Source: Pseudomonas sp. GM49 (GTDB taxonomy: Bacteria; Pseudomonadota; Gammaproteobacteria; Pseudomonadales; Pseudomonadaceae). Taken from it: a DNA stretch of 64,000 nt. A model generated the notes under the pieces. The model was not told where the DNA came from. It ran no database searches and was given only the letters and a program-made list of their open reading frames with translations. Shown piece after piece: positions 46,154-54,692 of the stretch. Within the stretch, counting starts at the first letter, position 1. Every line of letters starts with the position of its first letter. A program made the translations under genes and the position numbers. Location of the stretch: the NCBI RefSeq assembly GCF_000282355.1, contig NZ_AKJL01000038.1, positions 1-64,000 of the forward strand, written 5' to 3'.

Positions 46154-49100
46154 TCAGCCGAGAGCTGTTTTCTCCAGGTGTCCAAGGATGATCGGGTACA
46201 CATCCACCACCGCGTTCTTGCCGAACATGCAGTCGATGTGGCCGTAGCCCGGCACCACGTGCCGGCTGTAGCGCTCCGGTCCGTGGACCTTGCATACCCG
46301 CTCGTAGGTCTTGAGCGTGCTTTCCGGCAGGTAGCATTGGTTGTCGGCGCCGCTGATGAAGCAAATCGGCATGCTCAAGCGCTCGAAGTGCGGCATGTAC
46401 ACGTCATGACCCTTGAAGTCCACCAGATGCCCCTTGCGCACGATCAGCGCCAGATGCTCGAAGGTGTGCATGTTCGACTCACCAAACAGCTCGTGCAGGT
46501 TGTCGTGCAGGGTTTCATTGAGGGTGTCGTGGCGGTACAGCGAGGCGTACATGAAGGTGATGCGGTGGCACACCGGGTTGGTGCAGTAACCCTGGGCTTC
46601 GATCCGCGCATAGCCGTTGAGAGCTTTGTCGTAGAGTTTGTTGAACCAGTTCTCCTTGCTGTCGGCATAGGCAGTGAGTGATTTGATGCCGAGCGCGTCG
46701 AGCATCCCCGGCAGGTGCAGCCCGGCCTTCAAGCCTGTCGCCGTGGCGACCACGGTGTCGGCGGCAATCTGCGAGCAGACCACCGAACGCACGCCCTGCA
46801 ACCCGGCCAGCAGCGACATGAAGAAAGTCGTCGCGCCGTAGCAATGCACCACGCACTGCACATCGTCAGCCTTGGTTTCCTGCTGGATCCGAGCGATGGC
46901 CGCCTTGAAATCGTATTGGGCAATCTGGTCGCCGTTCCATTCCCGCTTGCTCGCCGGTAGCAGAATGCTCACCCGCAAATCCAGCAACCAGACGTCGTAG
47001 TCATGCTTGCACAGGTATTCCAGCAGGTTGGTCTGGATGGTATCGGTGGAGAAAATGTTCGAACCCACCCCCAAGCCATGTACCAGCATCACCGGGCCTT
47101 TTGTGCCGCCCTGGTAACGGGTCAGCCTTAGTTCGACGCCATCCTCGGTGGAAAAGAAATGCACGCTCGGTGGCGGCGCATCCAGCGGTCGTTTTTGCCG
47201 TGGCGGTGCATCGGGGTTGAAGTAGATGTCACCGGCGAACACCCCGCCGTAGCTTTCCCAGAGGATGCCGGCGAAGAACTTGCCGAAGCGCGCCAGACCG
47301 TCGATGCGCTCGCGCTCGTTGCGGGCGTTGAGCACCTTCATGGTGGTCATCTGTTTGGCGAAATCGGTCGGGTGGATGTGCATCACCCCGCAGCCAATCA
47401 CCTCGCCACTCTTGTCCGGCCCGCGATACAGCGTGATGTAGAGGGTGCTGGTGTCGTGCCAGATGTTCAGCACACCATTGTCTTCCGGCACGGTTTTGAA
47501 GGCGCTGAAGAAGTAATCGCTGCCGTTCTCGGCGGTCAGCTTCATTTCGTAGTTCATGTGGCGCACGCCGACCTGTTGCTGATACTGCTCGAACAGGTTG
47601 AACACACCATTGCTGGCGGTCAGCGGCTCAGGTGACAACGCCGGAGCGTTAACCGTGCCGACCAGGGTTGCGGCATGCTCCGGCTCCTTGATCATACGAT
47701 TGAGGTCGGCGGCAGTGATGGTCAGGGTGAAGTCGATCGGTGAATTGTCCGCTTCGCCACGCTTGGCCGCGGCTTCATAGACTTTCAGGTCGGTGCTTTG
47801 CGCAGCGGTGAAGGCCCGGGAGAAATAGCCCTTCATGGTTTCGGTGAACTGCACACCGAGAGTCTGCGGCACCGACGGCTTACGCGGCGCCGACGGCAGT
47901 GTGTAGTCGATGTGCCAGCCGCGATCAGCCGCCAGCAGTCCCATATTGCGCTCGCTCACCGCCGAGATGGTCAGCAGTGGGTTGACCGCCAGCGACGTCG
48001 GGATAACCGCACCGTCGGTCACATACAACGAGGCGTACACATCGCTGCCGCTGGCACCACTGAACACCTGCCCCTTGTGGTTGACCACGCCTTGCGCCGC
48101 GTCCTCGCCCATCACGCAACCGCCCAACGGGTGTACCGAGACGATGCTGTGCTTGAGCAACTTGGTCCAGATCGGATTTTCCACCCAGATCCCGCCCAGC
48201 GCCTTGGTGCTCTGGTGCAGCCGTTCGTTGCCGAGTTTGACGTTTTCCTGCTCGCCGACACCCGGCCAGTCGATACGCAGTTGGTCCTTGCTGTCGAGCA
48301 GCATGCGTCCGTTGCCGCTGTCGTGACTCATGATCAGGTAGGTCTGCATGTTGTGCAGCGCGCCGTAGTACGGGCCACGCAGGAAGCTCTCGACTTCGCG
48401 TTCCTTGTACTTCACCTTGGCGCTGAATGTGTCGTCGCTCGGCACGCCAAGCAACTCGGCGAACCCGGCCATGCTCGGCACCATCGGCCGGCCGAGGGCG
48501 CCGGGGATCGAACCTTCTTCGATGACCATGCGGCTGCGCCAATCGCCTTCGGTACGCATGTCGATGATCGAGGTAATGCACGGACCGACCGGGTGCATTT
48601 CCTTGGCCGGATGCGCGCCGAAACCGATACCGTTGATGCTCTGTTCGCAGTTGTGGCCGAAGCCGAGGATGTCGCCGTTGCCGCTCATGTTCTCGCCGAG
48701 CTGGCCGGACATTGCCAGGCCTTTGTCGCGAGAGCGCAGGAGGATTTCGGTGGAGCCGAGAGTGCCGGCAGAGACCACGACGATGTCGGCCTTGACGAAC
48801 AGGGTCGGCGCGGAAAACTTTTCGCGACCGCTGTCCAGGTACTGGAAGTGCACGATCCAGCCATCGCCGTCGCGCTCCAGATACCGCACCTCGGCCTGAC
48901 AGAAAATCTCCGCGCCATGGTTCCAGGCGTCCGGCAGGTAATTCATCAGTGTGGTGTTCTTGGCCTTGTTGTTACAGCCCGAAACGCAGTCACCGCAGTG
49001 ATTGCACGGCAGCTGCTCGACGCCGACGTGGTTGGTGTTGTTTGGCAGTTTGTCGAAGGTCACGTTGATCGGCGGCTTGTAGAAATGTGCGCCCTGCTTG

Positions 49101-49606
49101 AGGTAATCCGCGGACTTTTTGTTGGCGTCGAGTTTGGGCAGGTTCGGCGCAGTGTTCGGATAGGGATTGGGCTTGAGCATTTCCCGGGCGCGGGCGTAAC
49201 CGTCCCTGAGCAGGGTGTCACGGTGTTCGCGCACTTGCGGCGGCCAGCGCGGGTCGTCAAACACCCCGGGCTCCGGTTCCAGGGAGACGTTGGCGTTGAT
49301 CAACGACGTTCCACCGAGGCCGCAGCCCACCACCACGTTCTGTTGGGCATTGACGTGCAAGTCGAACAGCCCGGTGCGTGAACCGATGTGGCCGTCCGGA
49401 TCATGCACCTGCAGCTCTTCAGTGGCGGCGAGCATGGTGTTGGGGTACTCGCCGGGGCGGATTTCCCGACCTCGCTCCAGCAGGCACACCCGTTTACCGG
49501 CCCGGGACAGGCGCGACGCGGCAATGCCGCCGCCGTAACCGGAACCGATGACGATCACGTCGTAGTGTTCCTTGATCTCGCTGATGGGCGTTGCAATCCG
49601 TGTCAT
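46154..49606 (-). CDS. GMC oxidoreductase fused to alpha/beta-hydrolase
   Basis: 1150 residues from MTRIATPISEIKEHY, supported by GAGAGGA upstream. Residues about 1-550 form a GMC/cholesterol-oxidase-like flavoenzyme (FAD motif DVIVIGSGYGGGIAASRLSR; cysteine cluster CNHCGDCVSGCNNKAKN; C-terminal VHPLGGCVMGEDAA). A middle segment is unassigned. From about 835 an alpha/beta-hydrolase follows (GPVMLVHGLGVGSNIF). Its nucleophile elbow reads VVHCYGAT, so C922 stands where Ser is usual, with D1088 (SGADNQC) and H1123 (GYGHIDCMFG) completing a triad. Probably oxidises and then cleaves a sterol- or lipid-like substrate; substrate unknown. Confidence 0.85.
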   Translation of the reverse strand: MTRIATPISEIKEHYDVIVIGSGYGGGIAASRLSRAGKRVCLLERGREIRPGEYPNTMLAATEELQVHDPDGHIGSRTGLFDLHVNAQQNVVVGCGLGGTSLINANVSLEPEPGVFDDPRWPPQVREHRDTLLRDGYARAREMLKPNPYPNTAPNLPKLDANKKSADYLKQGAHFYKPPINVTFDKLPNNTNHVGVEQLPCNHCGDCVSGCNNKAKNTTLMNYLPDAWNHGAEIFCQAEVRYLERDGDGWIVHFQYLDSGREKFSAPTLFVKADIVVVSAGTLGSTEILLRSRDKGLAMSGQLGENMSGNGDILGFGHNCEQSINGIGFGAHPAKEMHPVGPCITSIIDMRTEGDWRSRMVIEEGSIPGALGRPMVPSMAGFAELLGVPSDDTFSAKVKYKEREVESFLRGPYYGALHNMQTYLIMSHDSGNGRMLLDSKDQLRIDWPGVGEQENVKLGNERLHQSTKALGGIWVENPIWTKLLKHSIVSVHPLGGCVMGEDAAQGVVNHKGQVFSGASGSDVYASLYVTDGAVIPTSLAVNPLLTISAVSERNMGLLAADRGWHIDYTLPSAPRKPSVPQTLGVQFTETMKGYFSRAFTAAQSTDLKVYEAAAKRGEADNSPIDFTLTITAADLNRMIKEPEHAATLVGTVNAPALSPEPLTASNGVFNLFEQYQQQVGVRHMNYEMKLTAENGSDYFFSAFKTVPEDNGVLNIWHDTSTLYITLYRGPDKSGEVIGCGVMHIHPTDFAKQMTTMKVLNARNERERIDGLARFGKFFAGILWESYGGVFAGDIYFNPDAPPRQKRPLDAPPPSVHFFSTEDGVELRLTRYQGGTKGPVMLVHGLGVGSNIFSTDTIQTNLLEYLCKHDYDVWLLDLRVSILLPASKREWNGDQIAQYDFKAAIARIQQETKADDVQCVVHCYGATTFFMSLLAGLQGVRSVVCSQIAADTVVATATGLKAGLHLPGMLDALGIKSLTAYADSKENWFNKLYDKALNGYARIEAQGYCTNPVCHRITFMYASLYRHDTLNETLHDNLHELFGESNMHTFEHLALIVRKGHLVDFKGHDVYMPHFERLSMPICFISGADNQCYLPESTLKTYERVCKVHGPERYSRHVVPGYGHIDCMFGKNAVVDVYPIILGHLEKTALG

Positions 49607-49727
49607 GAGTAGGTTCCTCTCAGGCAAATTGGGCAACTCTGAGGTTGCCTGCAATCAATGGGCGAACGGGCACCTGGCCTCCGGGCGCACCCGGCGGCAG
49701 CACAACGGTTTGGGCAGGATTCAGGCG

Positions 49728-49850
49728 CTATAGGCGAGCGCGCTGGTTGGCGGTACGACGCAGCGTGCGTTTGCGCGGCAACGGCGTCGCCAGCAAAGCG
49801 CGGAACGTACAGGGATTAGGGGACGAGCGATGGGGCTGGCTATCCATCAT
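49728..49850 (-). CDS. Candidate 40-residue basic protein upstream of the GMC fusion
   Basis: Starts MMDSQPHRSSPNPCTFRALL and ends in an Arg-rich tail (RKRTLRRTANQRARL). AGGGAG lies five bases before the first ATG, a good ribosome site, and the frame is on the same strand 121 bp before the GMC gene, so it may open that operon. No recognised domain. The perfect DnaA box at 49870 lies in its leader. Support is the ribosome site and position only. Confidence 0.4.
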   Translation of the reverse strand: MMDSQPHRSSPNPCTFRALLATPLPRKRTLRRTANQRARL

Positions 49851-49869
49851 GTGTTCTCCCTGAACCTGA

Positions 49870-49878
49870 TGTGGATAA
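49870..49878 (-). other. DnaA box (perfect)
   Basis: TGTGGATAA, the reverse complement of TTATCCACA, about 20 bp before the 40-residue frame. Confidence 0.55.
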
Positions 49879-49989
49879 GTGACGGCTGTCCTTGTGCCAT
49901 TGGAGTGAAGACAGGCGACAGATTGAAGTCAAGGTTTTGACCTAGAACTGTACGAAATCTGAGCTATCGCGTTGCGCACTATAGCCGGC

Positions 49990-50595
49990 GGGGTTTGTGG
50001 GGTTTGGCGAACAAGTTATCCACATAGCCACCCACAGCAAATGGGGACAACTATGCAAATGCTGGAAACTTTCTCCACAGAAACTGAAGAAAATCCGTGA
50101 CTTATTCAAAACCAGAGTTCTCGGCGGGCATAGATCATTTTTTGATCAACACCATGAACACCACGTTCTACATGGCCTGTGGCGGATGACAAACACCTTA
50201 TCCACAGAAGCGCCAACAGACTTTGGGGGCAACTTCGAGGGGGCTGTGGAAAACCGCTGATAACCTCGGACTTTCTGAGTTTTCGGACGGTATAACCGTA
50301 AAAACCGGTGAATTGATCGATTTTTAACCAAACACCTGAAGAGCACGTTTTATAAGGTCTGTAGCGGTAAGCGAACATCTTATCCACAGAAACGCCAACA
50401 GAGATTGGGGGCAAGTCCTTGCTCCCGCATGCACTCATTCAGTGGAAAAGTCGTTCAAAAACCGCAGGTTAAGCTGGGTGTTTTTTGATCTAAGGGCTGT
50501 AGCCCCCGATTTGCATGGGCTGTAGCGAGGGGTGAACATGTTATCCACAGAAGCGCTAACAGGGATTGTGGGTAAACACATTGGGGGCGAACTGA
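49990..50595 (+). repeat. Four diverged direct repeats, each with a perfect DnaA box
   Basis: TTATCCACA starts at 50016, 50198, 50380 and 50541, spaced 182, 182 and 161 bp. In the last three the box continues as ttatccacagaarcgcyaac followed by a G-rich stretch (ttgggggcaa or similar), and is preceded by a block like ctgtagcggtaagcgaacat. The first copy is more diverged (ttatccacatagccaccca). Sequence between the conserved blocks is less alike. Confidence 0.8.
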
Positions 50596-50600
50596 AATGG

Positions 50601-51836
50601 TCAGATCTTGTTAAAACACGACCGCCCCGACTCGATATCCAGATTCAATTCAAAGTCCTTGAATGCGCGCCACCCGAGCAGAATCGAGGGCACGTATCGC
50701 CCAAGCACCAACGACGGCGGGATGGTGAAGCCTGGATAGTATTTGTAGTGAATTGCCATGGTATTGCCCGGCAAGGTCAATACGCCTTTGAAGGTCTGGT
50801 AGCGCTCTTGAGAGGCGGCGCTGATGGGCGAGCTGCCAGGGGTCAGGGACGCGACGACGTTCATCGGACTGCCCGGCGAAGCCGACGTCAGGTAATCGAT
50901 ATTCCCGGTATCCACAATCGCCAACGTCACCCGGTTGTCCAGCCTCGCGGTGATGGCCAGTCGTTGGTTGATATCCATACGGGTGTAGATAATCGGCGAG
51001 TCACAGCGCTCGGAAGGCGCGGCATTGAGCTCCAGCGTTTTCCTGGTGATTTTCAGCCGCCCCAGCTTGCTGATCAAATCCAGCCCCAACAAGTTGTCCC
51101 TATCGCTGACAAAGACCAGGACGTTCCTGAATTCGCTTGCTCCTACTTTTATGGATTCAAGAATCCCGAGCCTGGCAGACACGTCACGTTCACCATAAAA
51201 AGTGCTGTAGGCATAGTGCGAGTCGGTTAGCAGCTTGACCCCCATCAGTTTCGCAGTTTCGTTGTTGACTCGGGTTTGCGGCGCGCCCGTATCGAGAATG
51301 AAACGTGAGGAATGACCATTTGCCGCGCTGACATCAATGAATGGCAGCACCTCTTTGGCGATGAGAAACTCACTGGAATAAGGATGAATCGCAAGCACTT
51401 CTCGCTGCCTGGTTCTTTTCACAGAGAAATCGTCGATGGCTCTCAGGGTCGAGAGAGATTCGTTGCCGAACATTGAAAACAATGCTTTCAGCTCCGGATC
51501 CCTTTCGATCGCCAGAGCGTGTTTACGCTTGATTGCCAGATAATATTCGGGGAGCTGATTTGCGGCTTTGACCTCGAATATTCTGGCTAGAACCGACACA
51601 GAGCAACTGAGGTTTTCAGCAGCATCCAGCACTTTCTCGCACTGCTGCCTCAGCTGCACCAGAGACGCTTTCTGCCCCTGCTCAGACTCCATCCACTGAT
51701 AGAAATCCGCAACGCCATCGGCACGTGCCGCGGGAGCTTTTGTCTGGATGGCAGACATCAATCCCGAAGACAGACACATGGCCGATGCAAAGAGCATCAA
51801 GGCCCGACCGCAAGCGTTCATATACAACCCATTCAT
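50601..51836 (-). CDS. Exported protein with two aspartyl-protease-like halves
   Basis: 411 residues. Signal peptide likely within residues 6-30 (ALMLFASAMCLSSGLMSA). A helical region (40-160) precedes two retropepsin-like halves: D182-T-G in RFILDTGAPQTRVN with NLLGLDLISKLG, and D309-T-G in LAIVDTGNIDYLT with ILLGWRAFKDFELN. Each half has both signatures of an aspartyl protease lobe, so the chain could form an internal pseudo-dimer. Less GC-rich than most neighbours. Family name not recognised; protease activity is inference. Confidence 0.75.
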   Translation of the reverse strand: MNGLYMNACGRALMLFASAMCLSSGLMSAIQTKAPAARADGVADFYQWMESEQGQKASLVQLRQQCEKVLDAAENLSCSVSVLARIFEVKAANQLPEYYLAIKRKHALAIERDPELKALFSMFGNESLSTLRAIDDFSVKRTRQREVLAIHPYSSEFLIAKEVLPFIDVSAANGHSSRFILDTGAPQTRVNNETAKLMGVKLLTDSHYAYSTFYGERDVSARLGILESIKVGASEFRNVLVFVSDRDNLLGLDLISKLGRLKITRKTLELNAAPSERCDSPIIYTRMDINQRLAITARLDNRVTLAIVDTGNIDYLTSASPGSPMNVVASLTPGSSPISAASQERYQTFKGVLTLPGNTMAIHYKYYPGFTIPPSLVLGRYVPSILLGWRAFKDFELNLDIESGRSCFNKI

Positions 51837-51954
51837 AAAAGCCAGGTTTTATGAGTAAGCGCTGAACGTCAGATAGCTCCCGAAATCGTGCTGCACCCTT
51901 AAACAGCGCATAGAAAACTGTAGTTCAACGGGCTGGGGTACGCAGGGTGACAAA

Positions 51955-51980
51955 GGTTATCCATGGAGTTGTGGATAACC
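51955..51980. other. Inverted repeat GGTTATCCA / TGGATAACC containing a DnaA box
   Basis: 9-bp perfect arms with an 8-bp centre. The right arm forms the perfect DnaA box TGTGGATAA at 51970-51978. It lies between the GNAT gene stop and the aspartyl-protease-like gene start. Confidence 0.6.
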
Positions 51981-52006
51981 GTCGTTTGCACTTTCACGCG
52001 GCAGGA

Positions 52007-52573
52007 TCAGGGCCTGTGCATAAGATAGGCTTCACCGGTGACGCGGATCATTGGATGAGGGGTGACCTGGCAGGTTTTGATGATCCCGAAACCGTGCCGC
52101 TCGTAAAAGCGCCGGGCGCCAGTGTTGGCGGCATAGTCGATCAGGCTCAGGCCATTGAGCCCCAGTCGGTCGGCACGTTCTTGAGCATGGGCGAGAAACT
52201 GCACGCCCAGCCCCCGATTGCGCCAGCCTTCATGCAGGGCCAGGCTGGAGATGTACAGAGTATCGGGCACCTCCATGTCGGCGTAAGGCGCCAGTACCGG
52301 ATCGGTCGTCGGCTCCGCCAGTGGATCGTGACGCATCACGTAGCTGTGCATCATGCCAATGACCTGGCCACCGGCCTCGGCAATCAGGCAGTTCTGGTAG
52401 GAAAAATCCACGTCGTCGCGGGCATACCGAATGGCACCGACATCCAGTAATGCCTGGCCGGGTTCGGCCAGTTGGCTCCAGATGTAATCCGAAGCGCCTT
52501 CCGACGAAATTTGAAACAGGCGAGCAATCTCACGCACATCGCCGCGCGTGGCCAAACGAAACAGCACTTCCAT
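52007..52573 (-). CDS. GNAT family N-acetyltransferase
   Basis: 188 residues. Acetyl-CoA-binding motif A is LALHEGWRNRGLGVQFLAHA, followed by YAANTGARRFYERHGFGI, typical of GNAT enzymes. The substrate amine is unknown. It stands alone, 112 bp upstream of the etfB start on the plus-coordinate side, and is probably not part of the dgc-etf transcript. Confidence 0.88.
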   Translation of the reverse strand: MEVLFRLATRGDVREIARLFQISSEGASDYIWSQLAEPGQALLDVGAIRYARDDVDFSYQNCLIAEAGGQVIGMMHSYVMRHDPLAEPTTDPVLAPYADMEVPDTLYISSLALHEGWRNRGLGVQFLAHAQERADRLGLNGLSLIDYAANTGARRFYERHGFGIIKTCQVTPHPMIRVTGEAYLMHRP

Positions 52574-52685
52574 TTAATTGAACTCCACAGGGCTTTGAGC
52601 GCCCGATTTAACGCGAGCGCTTGAGACGCGACAACGCAGCGACGGCACGGTTGTTTGTCCGGTTGTTGCGGCTTGCAGCGCAGCC

Positions 52686-53456
52686 CTAGCGAACCACACC
52701 TTCCTCAATCAGCAACTTCAGAATCGCCTCGGCCCCGGCCTGGGCCGTCACGCCCTTGAGCACCTGCCCGCCTCCGCCACTGGCCTTGGCCGTCGCGGCT
52801 TTCATGCGGTCGGCACCGCTCTTGGCCTTGATCACCTTCAGGCGCTTGGGTCGTGGCTTGGCCGGTTGCAGACTGGCGACCGCGAGCAGTTCATCGTCGA
52901 TGACTTCAACTTCCTGCGCTTGCAGCACGCCGCGTCGGGCCGGGCCATAGGCACTCTGCCGAGGCTTGGGTGCAGCATTATCCACCGTCGCCAGAAACGG
53001 CAGGCGCACCTTCAGCCGACGACGTTGACCGCGCGGCAAGGCTTGCAACACCAGCGCCGAACTGCCATCGATGGACTCGACCTGCGCCAGCCCCACCACC
53101 AACGGCCAGCCCAGGCTTTCCGCCAGCAGAAACGGCAACATGCCAGAGCCTTCACCGGTTTCCGCCTGGCTGCCAGTCAACACCACCTGAGCACCGGCAT
53201 CGCGCAGATACTCGGTCAGTGCCGGTAGCGCGTCGGCGCCTTGCGGTTGCTCCAGCACATGCAGTTGCTCAAGTCCCATGCCCAGGTAAGCGCGCAATGC
53301 AGGCTCGGCAATGTCGCCGGCATGCAGCACTTGCAGGTTATCCCCAGCCAGTTGCAGGCCCAGTTCTACTGCCCGTGCATCCTGTTCCGCGCGACGCGGC
53401 CGACCGGACGTCGGGTGGGCGCCGATGGACACCAGGCTGATGATTTTCGTGCTCAT
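52686..53456 (-). CDS. etfB: Electron transfer flavoprotein beta subunit-like (dgc operon)
   Basis: 256 residues. ETF beta-type nucleotide-binding domain (LVSIGAHPTSGRPRRAEQDA; VVLTGSQAETGEGSGMLPFL). Divergent from housekeeping EtfB, as PA5401 is. With the alpha subunit it takes electrons from dimethylglycine dehydrogenase DgcAB. It follows etfA by 15 bp. Confidence 0.9.
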   Translation of the reverse strand: MSTKIISLVSIGAHPTSGRPRRAEQDARAVELGLQLAGDNLQVLHAGDIAEPALRAYLGMGLEQLHVLEQPQGADALPALTEYLRDAGAQVVLTGSQAETGEGSGMLPFLLAESLGWPLVVGLAQVESIDGSSALVLQALPRGQRRRLKVRLPFLATVDNAAPKPRQSAYGPARRGVLQAQEVEVIDDELLAVASLQPAKPRPKRLKVIKAKSGADRMKAATAKASGGGGQVLKGVTAQAGAEAILKLLIEEGVVR

Positions 53457-53471
53457 AACCCTTTCCTTCCC

Positions 53472-54692
53472 TTAAGCCGCATCGCGCTTGGCGTCGTTGC
53501 GGTAAGCCTCTACCGCCTCGATCAAGGCTTGAAGAATCTCCGCACTCTCGCCGATCACCGAGAGGTCCGCGCGCTTGATCATGTCGCAGCCAGGGTCGAG
53601 GTTGATCGCCACCACCTTGTCGCAGGCACCAATGCCTTGCAGGTGCTGGATCGCTCCGGAAATCCCCACCGCCACATAGACCCGTGCGGTAACCCAGGTG
53701 CCGGATGCCCCGACCTGACGGTCGCGAGCCATGAAGCCATCGTCCACTGCCACCCGCGATGCGCCTTCGGTCGCGCCGAGGGCTTCTGCTGTCCTGTGGA
53801 AAAGTCCCCAATCCTTGACCCCGTTGCCGCCGGAGAAAATGAACTCGGCTTCGGCCATGGGAATTGCTGCCGGATCGACGGCCACCGCGCCCAGATCTTC
53901 GATCCGCGACAGGCTGCGCGCCACGGTTGTGGATAACTCCACAGGCAGCGCTTCGTGACGGGTTTCGCTGACAGGTTCAGCGCACTCGGCAGCCGCCAGA
54001 ATCAATCGCGCCAGCGGACGGGCAAGGTCTTGCAGACCCGCGCCGGCGCGGCCGATGCACTCCTGATCCTTGACTTGCCAGACCCGCGTGGCCGGGCGTT
54101 CGCCCAGTGCCGCGGCAAAACGCCGGCCGAGTTCGCCACCGCCACTGCGGCTGTCCGGCAGCAACCAGTGACGCGGGCTGAACTGGTTATCCACAGCCCG
54201 CAGGCCCTGGACCCGTTGTTCCGGTGCATAACCGTTGAATTCTTCGCCATCCAGCACCAGCAGGCGGTCGACGCCCGCCGTGGCAAACGCGTTTTCCTTG
54301 TGCTCACCGAACACCACCGCCAGCACCGCGCCGTCCTTGCCGGCCAGTTGATGGGCAAGGCCCAGCAAGTCGCGATCGTGACTGCTCAAGCGACCACCGA
54401 CCATGTCCGGCACCACGCTGATGTAAAACGCCGGCGCGGCCACCTGATGCAATGGCAATTGCACTTCGACAGCGGCTGAACGCTTAGTCGCCCCGCCCTG
54501 CTGTGCGCCGCTGCGGTCGATGCGCTTGATGCCGTTGGGGCCGATAAAGCCAATGCCATGGGGATTCTTGCGGATGACGCCGTTCGGCCCCATCCAGCTG
54601 TGTTGCGCCGGCTGCATGGCCGCGTGCAGCGGATGCAGACGGTTGCGGGCGATCCATTCGGCCCGGGGGTCGCGGCGGATAATGTCGCTCAT
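53472..54692 (-). CDS. etfA: Electron transfer flavoprotein alpha subunit-like (dgc operon)
   Basis: 406 residues from MSDIIRRDPRAEWIARNRLH. N-terminal extension of about 90 residues, then ETF alpha domain; FAD-binding C-terminus with GASGTWVTARVYVAVGISGAI and VAINLDPGCDMIKRADLSVI. The start overlaps the dgcB stop by one base (TGATG). Two perfect DnaA boxes (53928 and 54187) occur inside the coding sequence. It matches PA5400 by position. Confidence 0.9.
   Translation of the reverse strand: MSDIIRRDPRAEWIARNRLHPLHAAMQPAQHSWMGPNGVIRKNPHGIGFIGPNGIKRIDRSGAQQGGATKRSAAVEVQLPLHQVAAPAFYISVVPDMVGGRLSSHDRDLLGLAHQLAGKDGAVLAVVFGEHKENAFATAGVDRLLVLDGEEFNGYAPEQRVQGLRAVDNQFSPRHWLLPDSRSGGGELGRRFAAALGERPATRVWQVKDQECIGRAGAGLQDLARPLARLILAAAECAEPVSETRHEALPVELSTTVARSLSRIEDLGAVAVDPAAIPMAEAEFIFSGGNGVKDWGLFHRTAEALGATEGASRVAVDDGFMARDRQVGASGTWVTARVYVAVGISGAIQHLQGIGACDKVVAINLDPGCDMIKRADLSVIGESAEILQALIEAVEAYRNDAKRDAA
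53928..54195. other. Two perfect DnaA boxes inside etfA
   Basis: TGTGGATAA at 53928-53936 and TTATCCACA at 54187-54195, facing opposite ways within the coding sequence. Confidence 0.5.

Larger units (their letters stand above)
49851..50600. other. 750-bp gene-free region with DnaA-box repeats
   Basis: No coding sequence supported on either strand. It contains five perfect DnaA boxes and diverged direct repeats, plus the palindrome gatcattttttgatc at 50133-50147. Confidence 0.75.

Noticed and set aside
49645-49863. 72-codon plus-strand frame upstream of the GMC fusion
   Set aside because: No ribosome site, low-complexity Arg-rich content, and it is opposite the better-supported 40-residue minus-strand frame.
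49990-50595. CRISPR array
   Set aside because: The repeat period is about 182 bp with diverged copies and no uniform short repeat/spacer pattern; no cas genes are present.
49851-50600. Chromosomal replication origin
   Set aside because: DnaA boxes are abundant, but no dnaA, dnaN, rpmH, gidA or clear AT-rich unwinding element is visible. Only a titration or other DnaA-related role is proposed.
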